Shown here: one piece after another, positions 24,962 to 33,185 of the stretch
Position numbering within the stretch: position 1 is the stretch's first letter
Layout: every line of letters starts with the position of its first letter
Assembly: GCA_022448525.1 (NCBI GenBank)
Contig: JAKVCX010000011.1
Location: forward strand, 1 to 64,000
Origin: Tenacibaculum sp.
Lineage (GTDB): Bacteria > Bacteroidota > Bacteroidia > Flavobacteriales > Flavobacteriaceae
Length of the DNA stretch: 64,000 nt
Direction: 5' to 3'
Translations under genes and position numbers: made by a program
The notes under the pieces: model-generated
The model's input: only the letters and a program-made list of their open reading frames with translations
What the model was told of the DNA's origin: nothing
Databases searched by the model: none

Positions 24962-25600
24962 TTATTCCTCTTCTTCAAATTCAATAAGAGTAGAGGTGTC
25001 TATTGTATTAAAATATTCTTCTATATTGTCATCACTCACGTTTACCGTGAATTCTTCTTCTGCTAATTCTTCATTAGTAAATAACATCGCTAATTCATAC
25101 GAGTTGGCTTCACCATAACCATTTTCAAACCAAGAAACGATTTCAGTTTCTTCAAACTCTATATTTGAACTAGTAGTTCCATTAAAAAAGTATGTTGCTA
25201 TAAAAAGTATTACAGAAGCAGCAGCTGCAACCGGAATAACTTTTTGAACTCTTTGGTAAAAAGAAATAACTTTTACTTCTTTAATAGGTTCTTCCTCTTT
25301 TTTCAACTTTTCAAAAATAGCATCTTCTAATGAATCGAAATAACCATCTGGAATATCATTTAGCTTTTCTTTCTTAGAAATGCTCTCTTCTGAAACTTTA
25401 CTCAGGATTTCATTTTCCAAATTCTGAAAATAGTTAGCTGGAATCGAAAAACCATTTGTGTTTGGTAGTTTTTCTTCTAACAACCTATTTTCTAAATTTG
25501 TCTCTATATTATTAAAATAGTTTTTAGGTATGCTAAAACCATGTTGTTTACCAACATGCTTGTTTAAAAACTCAATACTATTTTTTAATTCATTTTCCAT
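24962..25600 (-). CDS. Probable anti-sigma factor, single membrane helix
   Basis: This 212-residue protein has a cytosolic N-terminal half, one membrane helix at about 120-140 (VIPVAAAASVILFIATYFF) and an acidic outer half. The N-terminal half carries three similar units at about 21-40, 50-69 and 82-99, pattern (F/D)xIPxxYFxxLExxI, as in GFSIPKNYF, GFSIPANYF and NDIPDGYF. Position directly after an ECF sigma gene (34 bases) plus this topology indicates an anti-sigma factor. It lacks the zinc-binding HxxxCxxC of ZAS-type anti-sigmas. The repeats may bind the sigma factor. Confidence 0.8.
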   Translation of the reverse strand: MENELKNSIEFLNKHVGKQHGFSIPKNYFNNIETNLENRLLEEKLPNTNGFSIPANYFQNLENEILSKVSEESISKKEKLNDIPDGYFDSLEDAIFEKLKKEEEPIKEVKVISFYQRVQKVIPVAAAASVILFIATYFFNGTTSSNIEFEETEIVSWFENGYGEANSYELAMLFTNEELAEEEFTVNVSDDNIEEYFNTIDTSTLIEFEEEE

Positions 25601-25634
25601 CTCTATATCTAAGACTCTTTTTCCTTTAAAAGGT

Positions 25635-26180
25635 TTAATTATATGCTTTTATATATGTTTCTATTTTTTTAACTGCATGAAAATATGATGCTTTTAAAGC
25701 ACCTACGGAAGTTTCTAATACTTCCGCTATTTCATTATACTTCATGTCATCAAAATATTTCATATTAAACACTAACTGTTGTTTTTGAGGAAGTGTTGCT
25801 ATCGCTTTTTGAAGAATAATTTTAATTTCATCTCCAGAGAACCAATCATCACTTTTCAAAGTTGACACAACTTGTTGTTGATACTCGGTAATATCAACAT
25901 TTTGTTGCTTAGCTCTTTTGTTTAAAAAGGTAATAGATTCATTAGTAGCGATTCGATACATCCAAGAGTATAGTTTACTATCACCTTTAAAATTATCAAT
26001 ATTCCTAAATATTTTTATAAAGGTATTTTGTAAAACATCGTCTGTATCGTCATGTACAATAACGATTTTTCTTATATGCCAATACAATCGCTCTTTGTAC
26101 TGGGTAATAAGAGTACGAAAAGCCGCCTCTTTTGTGGCAGCATTTTGTAATTGTAAAACGAGTGTAGTTTCTTCAGTCAA
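25635..26180 (-). CDS. ECF-type RNA polymerase sigma factor
   Basis: The 181-residue sigma-70-family protein has region 2 (about 25-95; DDTDDVLQNTFIKIFRNI, SWMYRIATNESITFLNKR) and region 4 (about 120-178; ALPQKQQLVFNMKYFDDMKYNEIAE). No region 3 is present, as expected for ECF factors. The start is a TTG: an in-frame stop lies upstream and no ATG fits. The gene leads a three-gene leftward operon with an anti-sigma candidate and a secreted protein, likely a cell-envelope stress response. A second, unrelated ECF locus is at 31025. Confidence 0.92.
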   Translation of the reverse strand: MTEETTLVLQLQNAATKEAAFRTLITQYKERLYWHIRKIVIVHDDTDDVLQNTFIKIFRNIDNFKGDSKLYSWMYRIATNESITFLNKRAKQQNVDITEYQQQVVSTLKSDDWFSGDEIKIILQKAIATLPQKQQLVFNMKYFDDMKYNEIAEVLETSVGALKASYFHAVKKIETYIKAYN

Positions 26181-26238
26181 ATGAAATTGTTTTTCATTAT
26201 GACTATAAATTTAAGAAAAGGTTTAATGAATAATAAAA

Positions 26239-27678
26239 TTATTTTCTTCTACTACAACCAAATAGTCTTTTTTCCTTGATAACTTCTGGAATTCCTTCTG
26301 GTAACATTTTTTCCCAACCTTCTTCATTGTCTTTAATCATTTTCAATACTGTTCTTGAGAAAATATGAAGAATATCCTGGTCAAAATCTTGAATATCCAC
26401 AACTCTTCCGTTGTTTTTAAAGAATTTATATAATTCTTTCATTCTTGGATGAACCTTCAAGTTTTCAGAGTTGATAAACTGATTTGATTCTTCTTCTTTG
26501 TATGGATATAAGTAAATCTTTAAATCTTTGTAGAATAATTTACCAAATGCTTCTAAAATACCACCACTGATATGACGGTAATATTTCTCATCGAAAATTT
26601 GAATTAGGTTGTAAACACCCATTGCAAGAGCCATTCTTTCTTTGGTAAACTCACTGAAGTACTCAACGAGTCTGTAATACTCTTGATAGTTTGTAATCAT
26701 TACGTTTTGTCCTAAGGAACAAAGTAATTCTGCTCTGTCTAAAAAGTCTCGTTCATTAATTTCACCTTCAGCTCTTAAATTACTTAACGTAATTTCGAAA
26801 ATAATTTGAGTTTTATCTGGATCAACTTTTTTCTCTTCAAAGAACATTTTTTTAGATTGTTCATACATATCCATATTAACCTTAGTTACAGGTCTAAAAC
26901 TTCCACGTAAAGCTAAAATGTTCTTTTTATAAAGTACTTGTGCAGGTAATAAGTTATTTCCGTCAGGACCGAACATTACTGCATTTGTCATTCCATTTTT
27001 AACAAGTTGTAAACTCATTAAACGGTTATCAACATACGTAAATCTCGGACCAGAGAAATTAATCATATCAATTTCTAGCTTATCCTTGTCAATATTGTCG
27101 TAGAATGATTTTAATAATTCTTTCGGATTATCATTTAAATAAAATGCTCCATAGATTAAGTTTACTCCTAAAACACCCAATGTTTCTTGCTGTAAACGAG
27201 CTTCAGTTTCTTTAAAACGAAGGTGTAAAATAATTTCATTGTAATCTTCTAAAGGATCTAATTGAAAACGAATTCCAACCCAACCATGACCTTTAAACTT
27301 CTTGGTAAAGTTAATGGTAGCTACAGTATTCGCATAACTGAAAAACAATTTTTCTGGATGTTTCTGACGATCTAATCGATCTTCAATTAAATGCATCTCA
27401 TGTTTCAACATCTTTTTTAGACGTTTTTCAGTAACATATCGTCTATCCGTTTCAATACCATAAATAGCATCAGAGAAATCTTTATCATAAGCACTCATTG
27501 CTTTTGCAATCGTTCCGGAAGCACCACCTGCTCTAAAGAAATTACGAACAGTTTCTTGTCCCGCTCCAATCTCAGCAAATGTTCCGTAGATATTAGCATT
27601 AAGGTTAATTCTAAGCGCTTTATTTTTTGTAGTAGGCACACTACTAATTTTTTGATCTCCCTTTAAGGTAATTGCCAT
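26239..27678 (-). CDS. Conserved cytosolic protein of unknown function (~480 residues)
   Basis: The 479-residue protein starts MAITLKGDQKI and includes NIYGTFAEIGAGQETVRNF, LGVNLIYGAFYL and MITNYQEYYRLVEYFSEFT. It has no signal peptide, membrane helix or barrel. I recall relatives in many Bacteroidota and cyanobacteria, some labelled TonB-dependent receptor or NMN adenylyltransferase; I see neither plug/barrel nor HxGH motif here and reject both names. It has its own canonical promoter (27704-27735) divergent from the beta-lactamase-fold gene. Confidence 0.8.
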   Translation of the reverse strand: MAITLKGDQKISSVPTTKNKALRINLNANIYGTFAEIGAGQETVRNFFRAGGASGTIAKAMSAYDKDFSDAIYGIETDRRYVTEKRLKKMLKHEMHLIEDRLDRQKHPEKLFFSYANTVATINFTKKFKGHGWVGIRFQLDPLEDYNEIILHLRFKETEARLQQETLGVLGVNLIYGAFYLNDNPKELLKSFYDNIDKDKLEIDMINFSGPRFTYVDNRLMSLQLVKNGMTNAVMFGPDGNNLLPAQVLYKKNILALRGSFRPVTKVNMDMYEQSKKMFFEEKKVDPDKTQIIFEITLSNLRAEGEINERDFLDRAELLCSLGQNVMITNYQEYYRLVEYFSEFTKERMALAMGVYNLIQIFDEKYYRHISGGILEAFGKLFYKDLKIYLYPYKEEESNQFINSENLKVHPRMKELYKFFKNNGRVVDIQDFDQDILHIFSRTVLKMIKDNEEGWEKMLPEGIPEVIKEKRLFGCSRRK

Positions 27679-27703
27679 TCTAGTTGTTTTTGTTTACGTA
27701 GAA

Positions 27704-27735
27704 CAAATGTACAGAAAATAGCAAGTAGTAGTCAA
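27704..27735 (-). promoter_or_regulatory. Promoter of the ~480-residue unknown protein
   Basis: Minus strand TTG (27733-27735), 21 bases, TACATTTG (27704-27711), matching the Bacteroidota consensus. The ATG follows 25 bases downstream. Confidence 0.75.
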
Positions 27736-27744
27736 TATTTATCT

Positions 27745-27752
27745 TATTTTTG
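27745..27752 (+). promoter_or_regulatory. -7 promoter element of the beta-lactamase-fold hydrolase
   Basis: TATTTTTG matches TAnnTTTG and ends eight bases before the ATG at 27761. Its last base is the first base of a GTG at 27752, excluding that start. The leader must be very short. Confidence 0.55.
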
Positions 27753-27760
27753 TGAAAAGA

Positions 27761-28549
27761 ATGAGTCAAAAAAAACAATTAAAAATAACCTTTTTAGGTA
27801 CAGCTACTTCTACCGGTGTACCTATGATATCAAGTAAGAATCCTGTTCGTTACTCAGAAGATAGTAGAGATAAGCGTTTACGCGCCTCTGTAGTATTTTC
27901 TTGGGATGATAATAACTATGTTATCGACTGTGGTCCTGATTTTAGACAACAAATGTTACGAGCTGAAATAGAATCTATTAATGGGATTCTATTTACGCAT
28001 GAACATGCTGATCATATTGCTGGTTTTGATGAAATTCGACCTTACTATTATCGAATGGGACCAGTTCCTATTTATACAGATGAACGAGTATTAAAAGCTT
28101 TGGAGAAAAGGTATGATTATATTTTTGCTAAAGAAAATAGATATCCATCTGCTCCAGCTGTGAATCCAACTATTATATCAAAAGATAGCAAATTAACTTT
28201 TGAAGGAATTGAAGTGATTCCTATTAAGGTTATGCATGGAGATTTACCAATACTTGGTTATCGATTTGGAGATGTAGCGTATTTGACAGATGTGAAATAT
28301 ATTCCAGAAGAGGAGAAAGAAAAATTAAAAGGATTGGATATTCTAATCACTACCGCCTTAAGAAAAGAATCTCATAAAACACATGCTAACCTCGATGAAG
28401 CATTAGAATTAGTTTCAGAGCTAAAACCAAAGAGAGCTTACTTTACACACATCAGTGAATTATTAGGATTTCACTCAGATATTGAAAAAGAGCTGCCAGA
28501 AAATGTATTTTTAGCTTATGATGAATTAGAAATTTATAGCGAAGAATAA
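27761..28549 (+). CDS. Metallo-beta-lactamase fold hydrolase, PhnP-like
   Basis: This 262-residue enzyme has the MBL metal motif FTHEHADHIAGFDE (about 80-93), an early GTATSTGVPM loop, further ligands in MHGDLPILGYRFG and LTD, and a C-terminal THISELLGFH. The overall form resembles PhnP-type phosphodiesterases and RNase Z relatives, cytosolic and metal dependent. I see no phn genes nearby, so the substrate is open; a cyclic phosphate is possible. The start is set by the promoter: MSQKKQLKITFLGT from 27761. Confidence 0.88.
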   Translation: MSQKKQLKITFLGTATSTGVPMISSKNPVRYSEDSRDKRLRASVVFSWDDNNYVIDCGPDFRQQMLRAEIESINGILFTHEHADHIAGFDEIRPYYYRMGPVPIYTDERVLKALEKRYDYIFAKENRYPSAPAVNPTIISKDSKLTFEGIEVIPIKVMHGDLPILGYRFGDVAYLTDVKYIPEEEKEKLKGLDILITTALRKESHKTHANLDEALELVSELKPKRAYFTHISELLGFHSDIEKELPENVFLAYDELEIYSEE

Positions 28550-28557
28550 AGTAAAAC

Positions 28558-28908
28558 TTATTTAGTAGTTATGAGCTTTGTTCTAGATATTGAATCATGA
28601 CCTTCTTGACCAAATAAAAATGAAGCCATATCAAATGGATTTAATCTAAGAAGTGTTCTCCAAAGTATTCTAATAAATGATGGTTTTTTATTTTTAATGT
28701 TGACAACTTTTGTCTTTGTAATTAGTTTCCCAACTGTTTGACCATCATTGAAAAATTCAAATGATATATAATAAAAAAGGTAAAGTAGAAGATATAATGA
28801 ATCACTAGTACTATAGGTTATTACGCTGATGATAAAGAATAAAATGAGAATAAATAAGTGATCAATGATGAAATTGATTATTCTCGTTCCTTTGGTTATT
28901 TCCTCCAT
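28558..28908 (-). CDS. RDD family membrane protein
   Basis: The 116-residue protein has two strong membrane segments (about 14-32 and 36-52) and RDD-family features: TKGTRIINFIIDHLF near the N-terminus, GQTVGKLITKTKVV and the Arg-rich RILWRTLLRLNPFD. The canonical first RDD triad reads TRIINFIID here. RDD proteins are thought to be small transporters or membrane accessories, with few characterised. It converges on the MBL-fold gene, nine bases apart. Confidence 0.85.
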   Translation of the reverse strand: MEEITKGTRIINFIIDHLFILILFFIISVITYSTSDSLYLLLYLFYYISFEFFNDGQTVGKLITKTKVVNIKNKKPSFIRILWRTLLRLNPFDMASFLFGQEGHDSISRTKLITTK

Positions 28909-28950
28909 AGAGCTACAAAACTAAATATTCTTATTAATTAGGCAATAAAA

Positions 28951-28975
28951 AAAGCCACCACTAATTGGTAGCTTT
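28951..28975 (-). terminator. Intrinsic terminator of the TonB-C gene
   Basis: A stem of AAAGC and ACCA with TGGT and GCTTT around a four-base loop has one mismatch. On the minus strand it is followed by a T run, 25 bases past the stop at 29000. Confidence 0.65.
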
Positions 28976-28999
28976 TATATATTTCTAGTTGTTATATTC

Positions 29000-29698
29000 T
29001 TAATTATCTTCTAAAGCGAAGTTAATCGGGAAACCATATTTTACCGAAACTGTTTCTCCATTTTCAGAAGCAGGTTTAAATTTAGGTAAATTTGAAACCA
29101 CTCTAATAGCTTCATCTTTTAATAACTTTCCACCTTTTGGACCTAGCGCTTTAATGTTAGTAACATTTCCATCTTTATCAATAATAAAACGTACCCAAAC
29201 TTCTCCTTGAATTTTATTAACTAAAGCTTCGTCTGGATATTGGAAATATTCTTGAATATGCTTCATCATTTCAGTATTGAAACAATTGAATTGATCACCT
29301 GAGTTATCGCATTCTGGAAAAGCAGGAATCTTATCTACAGTATTAAATTTTAAAGCACTTCTTACTTCCTCTTTTGAAAGTCTGTTTGTTAATGCTGCCA
29401 AATTTGTTTTAAATTTTGATGCTTTAGAAACATTTGAAATCCCTGTTCCACTTAAATTATTTGCGTTAGAGACAACTTTTTTATTTCGTCTTTTCAAAAA
29501 CCTTTTGTTTGAAGCCGATATTCTTACTGCAATCTGTCTTGACTTCTTTTTATCTTTTTTGCTGTCAACCTCTTTGATAGTACACTTTGTTATACTATTC
29601 AAATCTTCAACAACGTCACTGTCAGTTTCACAAGTTTCTTTTTGTGCAAAAGAAATTGTTGTAAAACCTATAGCAAGAATGTATAGTAGTTTTTTCAT
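29000..29698 (-). CDS. Secreted TonB C-terminal domain protein (third paralogue)
   Basis: A 232-residue secreted protein with a signal peptide (1-18, ending ISFAQ), the shared N-terminal module (CETDSDVVEDLNSITKC, then Arg/Lys-rich) and one TonB_C domain at about 140-230 (YPDEALVNKIQGEVWVRF, LPKFKPASENG). It matches the two proteins at 11626 and 12880 in layout and even in local spacing of EIP/KIPAFPEC-like segments before the domain. No transmembrane anchor is visible. Located between RDD and meaB genes with its own terminator; the partner receptor is unknown. Confidence 0.85.
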   Translation of the reverse strand: MKKLLYILAIGFTTISFAQKETCETDSDVVEDLNSITKCTIKEVDSKKDKKKSRQIAVRISASNKRFLKRRNKKVVSNANNLSGTGISNVSKASKFKTNLAALTNRLSKEEVRSALKFNTVDKIPAFPECDNSGDQFNCFNTEMMKHIQEYFQYPDEALVNKIQGEVWVRFIIDKDGNVTNIKALGPKGGKLLKDEAIRVVSNLPKFKPASENGETVSVKYGFPINFALEDN

Positions 29699-29837
29699 GG
29701 GTCTATTTGTTTACATTTAGATTGTTACTTGAACACTTTTTATCATTACAATAATATTAATCGTACAAAAAAGAATTCCTTACAAAAAAACGATAATTTA
29801 CTGAGAATATTCTAAAAAATCGATTATTGGTGATTTT

Positions 29838-30920
29838 TTAACTATTATTGGTAGTATTTAATAGATTATTCGCGGCATAAAATGGTGTAGTTTTGCCATT
29901 CTCAATTTTTTCCAGTTCTAGCTTCAATAATTCCTCTATTTTAGGTTGATCGTAAAACCTTTTTTTCAACTGATTATTTATTGTTGTAAACAACCAATGT
30001 TTGTTCTGATTATTTCGTCTTTTTTCAAAGCTGCCAGACTCTTTTGTACTTTTAATGTACTCGTTAATCATGGCATGAATATTTTCAATCCCTGTATTGT
30101 TCAAAGCACTTGCTACCATTACCTTTGGTTGCCAACCATTTTCTTTTGGAGGGTATAAATGTAAAGCTCTATTAAATTCAACTTTTGCTATTTTGGCATT
30201 CTTAACGTTATCACCATCTGCTTTATTAATTACAATGGCATCGGCCATTTCAATAATTCCTCTCTTAATTCCTTGTAGTTCGTCTCCAGCTCCTGAAAGT
30301 TTAAGTAATAAAAAGAAATCAACCATTGCATGTACTGCTGTTTCACTTTGTCCTACACCAACGGTTTCAACGATAATTGTATCAAAACCAGCCGCTTCAC
30401 ATAATAGTGTACTTTCCTTTGTTTTTTGAGCTACACCTCCTAAAGAAGTTCCAGATGGTGAAGGTCTAATGAATGCATTTTTATCAGTTACAAGCTCTTC
30501 CATACGAGTTTTATCACCTAAAATACTTCCTTTATTAACCGAGCTACTTGGATCAACTGCTAGTACTGCAACTTTTTTTCCTAATCCGGTAAGATATTTA
30601 CCGAAAGCTTCAATAAACGTACTTTTCCCTACACCTGGAACACCAGTTATTCCAATTCGTATTGATTTATTCGCATAAGGAATACAAGCATTTAAAATAG
30701 TATTTGCTTTTTCTTGATGTTTAGCATTGGTACTTTCTATTAATGTAATTGCCCTACTTAAAAAAGTAATATCACCTTCTAAAATTTTTTCAATGAAAGT
30801 CTCAGGAGAAGTTTGTTTTCTTCTGCTCAATTTAATTTTTTGAGCAGAGGATTTGCTAGTTGTTTCAGGTTGTGAAACACCTTCTTTTTCTGAAAGGTTT
30901 GATTTCAAGTCTTTTGTCAT
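29838..30920 (-). CDS. meaB: Methylmalonyl-CoA mutase-associated GTPase MeaB
   Basis: The 360-residue GTPase of the MeaB/ArgK family protects and reloads the B12-dependent methylmalonyl-CoA mutase. Motifs: Walker A ITGVPGVGKSTFIEAFG (about 95-111), AVDPSSSVNKGSILGDKTRM, the Walker B/switch region IVETVGVGQSE, and NKADG as the base-specific motif. The ATG at 30920 is used; an in-frame TTG three codons upstream is less likely. The mutase genes themselves are not in this window. An N-terminal Ser/Lys-rich stretch of about 40 residues precedes the core. Confidence 0.94.
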   Translation of the reverse strand: MTKDLKSNLSEKEGVSQPETTSKSSAQKIKLSRRKQTSPETFIEKILEGDITFLSRAITLIESTNAKHQEKANTILNACIPYANKSIRIGITGVPGVGKSTFIEAFGKYLTGLGKKVAVLAVDPSSSVNKGSILGDKTRMEELVTDKNAFIRPSPSGTSLGGVAQKTKESTLLCEAAGFDTIIVETVGVGQSETAVHAMVDFFLLLKLSGAGDELQGIKRGIIEMADAIVINKADGDNVKNAKIAKVEFNRALHLYPPKENGWQPKVMVASALNNTGIENIHAMINEYIKSTKESGSFEKRRNNQNKHWLFTTINNQLKKRFYDQPKIEELLKLELEKIENGKTTPFYAANNLLNTTNNS

Positions 30921-31024
30921 TAATTGCAATGGTAAAAATGCTATTTGTAAATTTAAAAAGAAAAAAGTTTAAAAAAATGCAACACCCAGAAAAAACTATC
31001 GTCTTTAAGACAAGAAATCAATAA

Positions 31025-31582
31025 ATGAGATCAACTAAGCAATTACATCACAAGCTCATTAGAGATTGTAAAAGAAATAACCAAAAGGCACAGTTGCAGC
31101 TTTATAAAAATTATGCTCAAGGAATGCTTTTTGTGGCCAACAGATATATGAAAGATATCCACTTAGCTGAAGATGTTATGCAAGATGCTTTTATTAAGGC
31201 TTTTAAAAATATTGAAAGCTATAAAGAAGAAGTGTCGTTTGGAGCTTGGTTAAAAAGAATTGTTATAAACCAAAGTATTGATCAATTGAAGAAGAACAAA
31301 TTATCAATGGTTTCTATAAATGAAGAAGTAATGAATTTTACGGAAGATGATAGTTGGGAAGTTGAAGAAGAAGTTACCTCAGAAATGGTGATAGAAGCTA
31401 TTGAAAAACAAAAAGAAAAGTATCGACTTGTATTGACCTTATATTTAATTGAAGGTTATGATCATAATGAAATATCTCAAATATTGGGAATTACTGAGGT
31501 AACCTCAAGAACACATTTAATGAGAGGAAAGAAATTAGTAAAAGAACATTTAAAAATAAAAAGTCATGCCGAAGGATATTAG
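31025..31582 (+). CDS. ECF-type RNA polymerase sigma factor
   Basis: This 185-residue sigma factor has region 2 (about 28-95; AEDVMQDAFIKAFKNIESYK, FGAWLKRIVINQSID) and region 4 (about 120-178; LVLTLYLIEGYDHNEISQILGITEVTSRTHLMRGKKL). It heads a rightward operon with an anti-sigma-like protein (17-base overlap) and a secreted charged protein. It is distinct from the sigma at 25635 in sequence and in its partners. I see no convincing promoter in the 104 bases upstream, so autoregulation by its own sigma factor is possible. Confidence 0.93.
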   Translation: MRSTKQLHHKLIRDCKRNNQKAQLQLYKNYAQGMLFVANRYMKDIHLAEDVMQDAFIKAFKNIESYKEEVSFGAWLKRIVINQSIDQLKKNKLSMVSINEEVMNFTEDDSWEVEEEVTSEMVIEAIEKQKEKYRLVLTLYLIEGYDHNEISQILGITEVTSRTHLMRGKKLVKEHLKIKSHAEGY

Positions 31583-32123
31583 AAATTTAGCGAAAGATTT
31601 CCAACACAAATCGGTTGATTTGTCTGAAAATCATGAAGAAAAATTCTTGAAAAAACTTCAAGAAGAATTACCAAAACGTAAAAAATCATTTACGTGGATA
31701 TATACCGCAGCGTCAATTTTATTAGTGGTTGGTTTAGGAGTGAAGTTTTATCCAACTAATAAACTAGAACCAATAATAAATAAAGAGAACAATGTTCAGA
31801 GTGAGGTAAACTTAGGAGATATTTCTCCTGAAATGCAAAAAATTGAAAATTATTATTTAACAGCTATCAATTACGAGATAGCAAGTTTAGAAGTTACTAC
31901 AGAAAATAAGGCCTTATTGGATGAGTATTTTGAGAAGATTAGCAAGCTAGATGTTGATTACAAACGTTTAAACCAAAAACTTAAAAAAGATGGTGTAAAC
32001 AATGAAACAATCAACGCATTAATTACAAATCTTCAGTTACGATTACAATTATTAATCCAATTAAAAGATCAGTTAAATGATCTACAATCAAAAAAGAGTA
32101 AAAATGAGAATTTTAGCGCATAA
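31566..32123 (+). CDS. Probable anti-sigma factor, single membrane helix
   Basis: The 185-residue protein has a short cytosolic N-terminus rich in Lys/Glu (NHEEKFLKKLQEELPKRKK), one membrane helix at about 43-58 (TWIYTAASILLVVGLGVKF) and a helical outer part (about 90-180), probably coiled coil. It lacks a zinc anti-sigma motif, so the assignment rests on topology and on the 17-base overlap with the sigma gene. It overlaps the next gene by 20 bases, so all three are coupled. Confidence 0.8.
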   Translation: MPKDIRNLAKDFQHKSVDLSENHEEKFLKKLQEELPKRKKSFTWIYTAASILLVVGLGVKFYPTNKLEPIINKENNVQSEVNLGDISPEMQKIENYYLTAINYEIASLEVTTENKALLDEYFEKISKLDVDYKRLNQKLKKDGVNNETINALITNLQLRLQLLIQLKDQLNDLQSKKSKNENFSA

Positions 32124-33063
32124 ATTATTGTTAGTGTTGGTTCTTTTAGTGGTTCAAGTAAGCGCTCAAAAGAAAGATTTTAAAGAAGAATTTAAAGTAA
32201 ACTCAGATGTTGTTGTCGATATCAATACAAGGCATTCAGATATCGAAATAGAAACCTGGAATAAAGATAAAGTTGTTATTGAGGCATTTATGGTTGTAGA
32301 AGGAGAAGAAGTAACCGAAGAAATGCGAGATAAGTTTTATAAAAAATGGGATTTTGATGCTTTTGGAAACAGCTCGAAAATAACGGTAAAATCAAGAACG
32401 AATTCTTTTATAGATTTTAATTCTTTTAATTTCGATGCTCCGAATTATGAGTTTTATATTGGAGATTTAGAAGATTTCTCTTTAGGAAGTTTAGATATTT
32501 TAGATTCAATAGACTTTATAGCTCCTGATGATATAATTATGATTCCTGATGTTCAATTACCTCCAATGCCACCACTTCCAGATTTACCTCCGCTTCCGAG
32601 TGAGTTTGATTTCGAAGCGTATAAAAAAGATAAATCTTATTTAGAACGTTGGAAGGAAGAAAATAAAGGTATGATTGGAAAGAATGCTAAAGTGACTGTT
32701 GGCAATAGTTCAATTTCAATTAAAAGTGATGATACCGATATTACAATGTTAAAAGAGGAAGAGAAATATAAAAAGGAGATTGAAAAAGCAAGAAGACTTT
32801 ATGAAAAAGAAAGAGTTAAGGCAAAAGTTGCGTACAGAGATGCAAAAAAGAAACTGTTAAAGGAACAGAAGAAATTGAAAAAGAATAAAAGAGAAAAGTT
32901 AAAAGCATCTTTGAAAAAATATAACCAAGAAAGAAAAGAAATACGTGATTTACTAAAGAAAAGAAGTAAATTAAAGATCAAAAGATTGATAAAAATTAAA
33001 GCACCAAAAAATGCTAAATTTAATATGGATGTTAAATACGGAGCTTTAAGTTTTGCTAAGTAA
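32104..33063 (+). CDS. Secreted protein with adhesin-like head and charged helical tail, unknown function
   Basis: The 319-residue protein has a signal peptide (1-20, ending VSAQ). An N-terminal beta region follows (about 25-85; VVVDINTRHSDIEIETWNKD, like DUF4097 repeats). Next come a Pro-rich stretch (PPMPPLPDLPPLPS) and a highly basic helical stretch of about 80 residues (220-300, KxxRExKK type), and it ends KAPKNAKFNMDVKYGALSFAK, which again looks like a DUF4097 strand. The head motif thus recurs at the far end after a helical insertion. I start at 32104, where the signal peptide begins. It ends the ECF operon. Confidence 0.78.
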   Translation: MRILAHKLLLVLVLLVVQVSAQKKDFKEEFKVNSDVVVDINTRHSDIEIETWNKDKVVIEAFMVVEGEEVTEEMRDKFYKKWDFDAFGNSSKITVKSRTNSFIDFNSFNFDAPNYEFYIGDLEDFSLGSLDILDSIDFIAPDDIIMIPDVQLPPMPPLPDLPPLPSEFDFEAYKKDKSYLERWKEENKGMIGKNAKVTVGNSSISIKSDDTDITMLKEEEKYKKEIEKARRLYEKERVKAKVAYRDAKKKLLKEQKKLKKNKREKLKASLKKYNQERKEIRDLLKKRSKLKIKRLIKIKAPKNAKFNMDVKYGALSFAK

Positions 33064-33084
33064 ATATTCAAAAGTTAATTAAAA

Positions 33085-33118
33085 TAAAAAACCACTAATG
33101 TTAGTGGTTTTTTTTTAT
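33085..33118 (+). terminator. Intrinsic terminator of the ECF operon
   Basis: Stem AAAAACCACTAA with its complement around two bases, followed by a run of eight T. Confidence 0.85.
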
Positions 33119-33185
33119 TTAAACTTGTTACCTTTACCTCTTAAGAAAACCATTAAATAAAAAGAAATTTACTAAGAGTTTAAAA

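Noticed and set aside
26239..27678. TonB-dependent receptor or NMN adenylyltransferase label for the ~480-residue protein
   Set aside because: There is no signal peptide, plug, barrel or HxGH nucleotidyltransferase motif.
29814..29839. AT-only hairpin at the end of meaB as terminator
   Set aside because: The stem is nearly all A-T and overlaps the stop codon; too weak to call.
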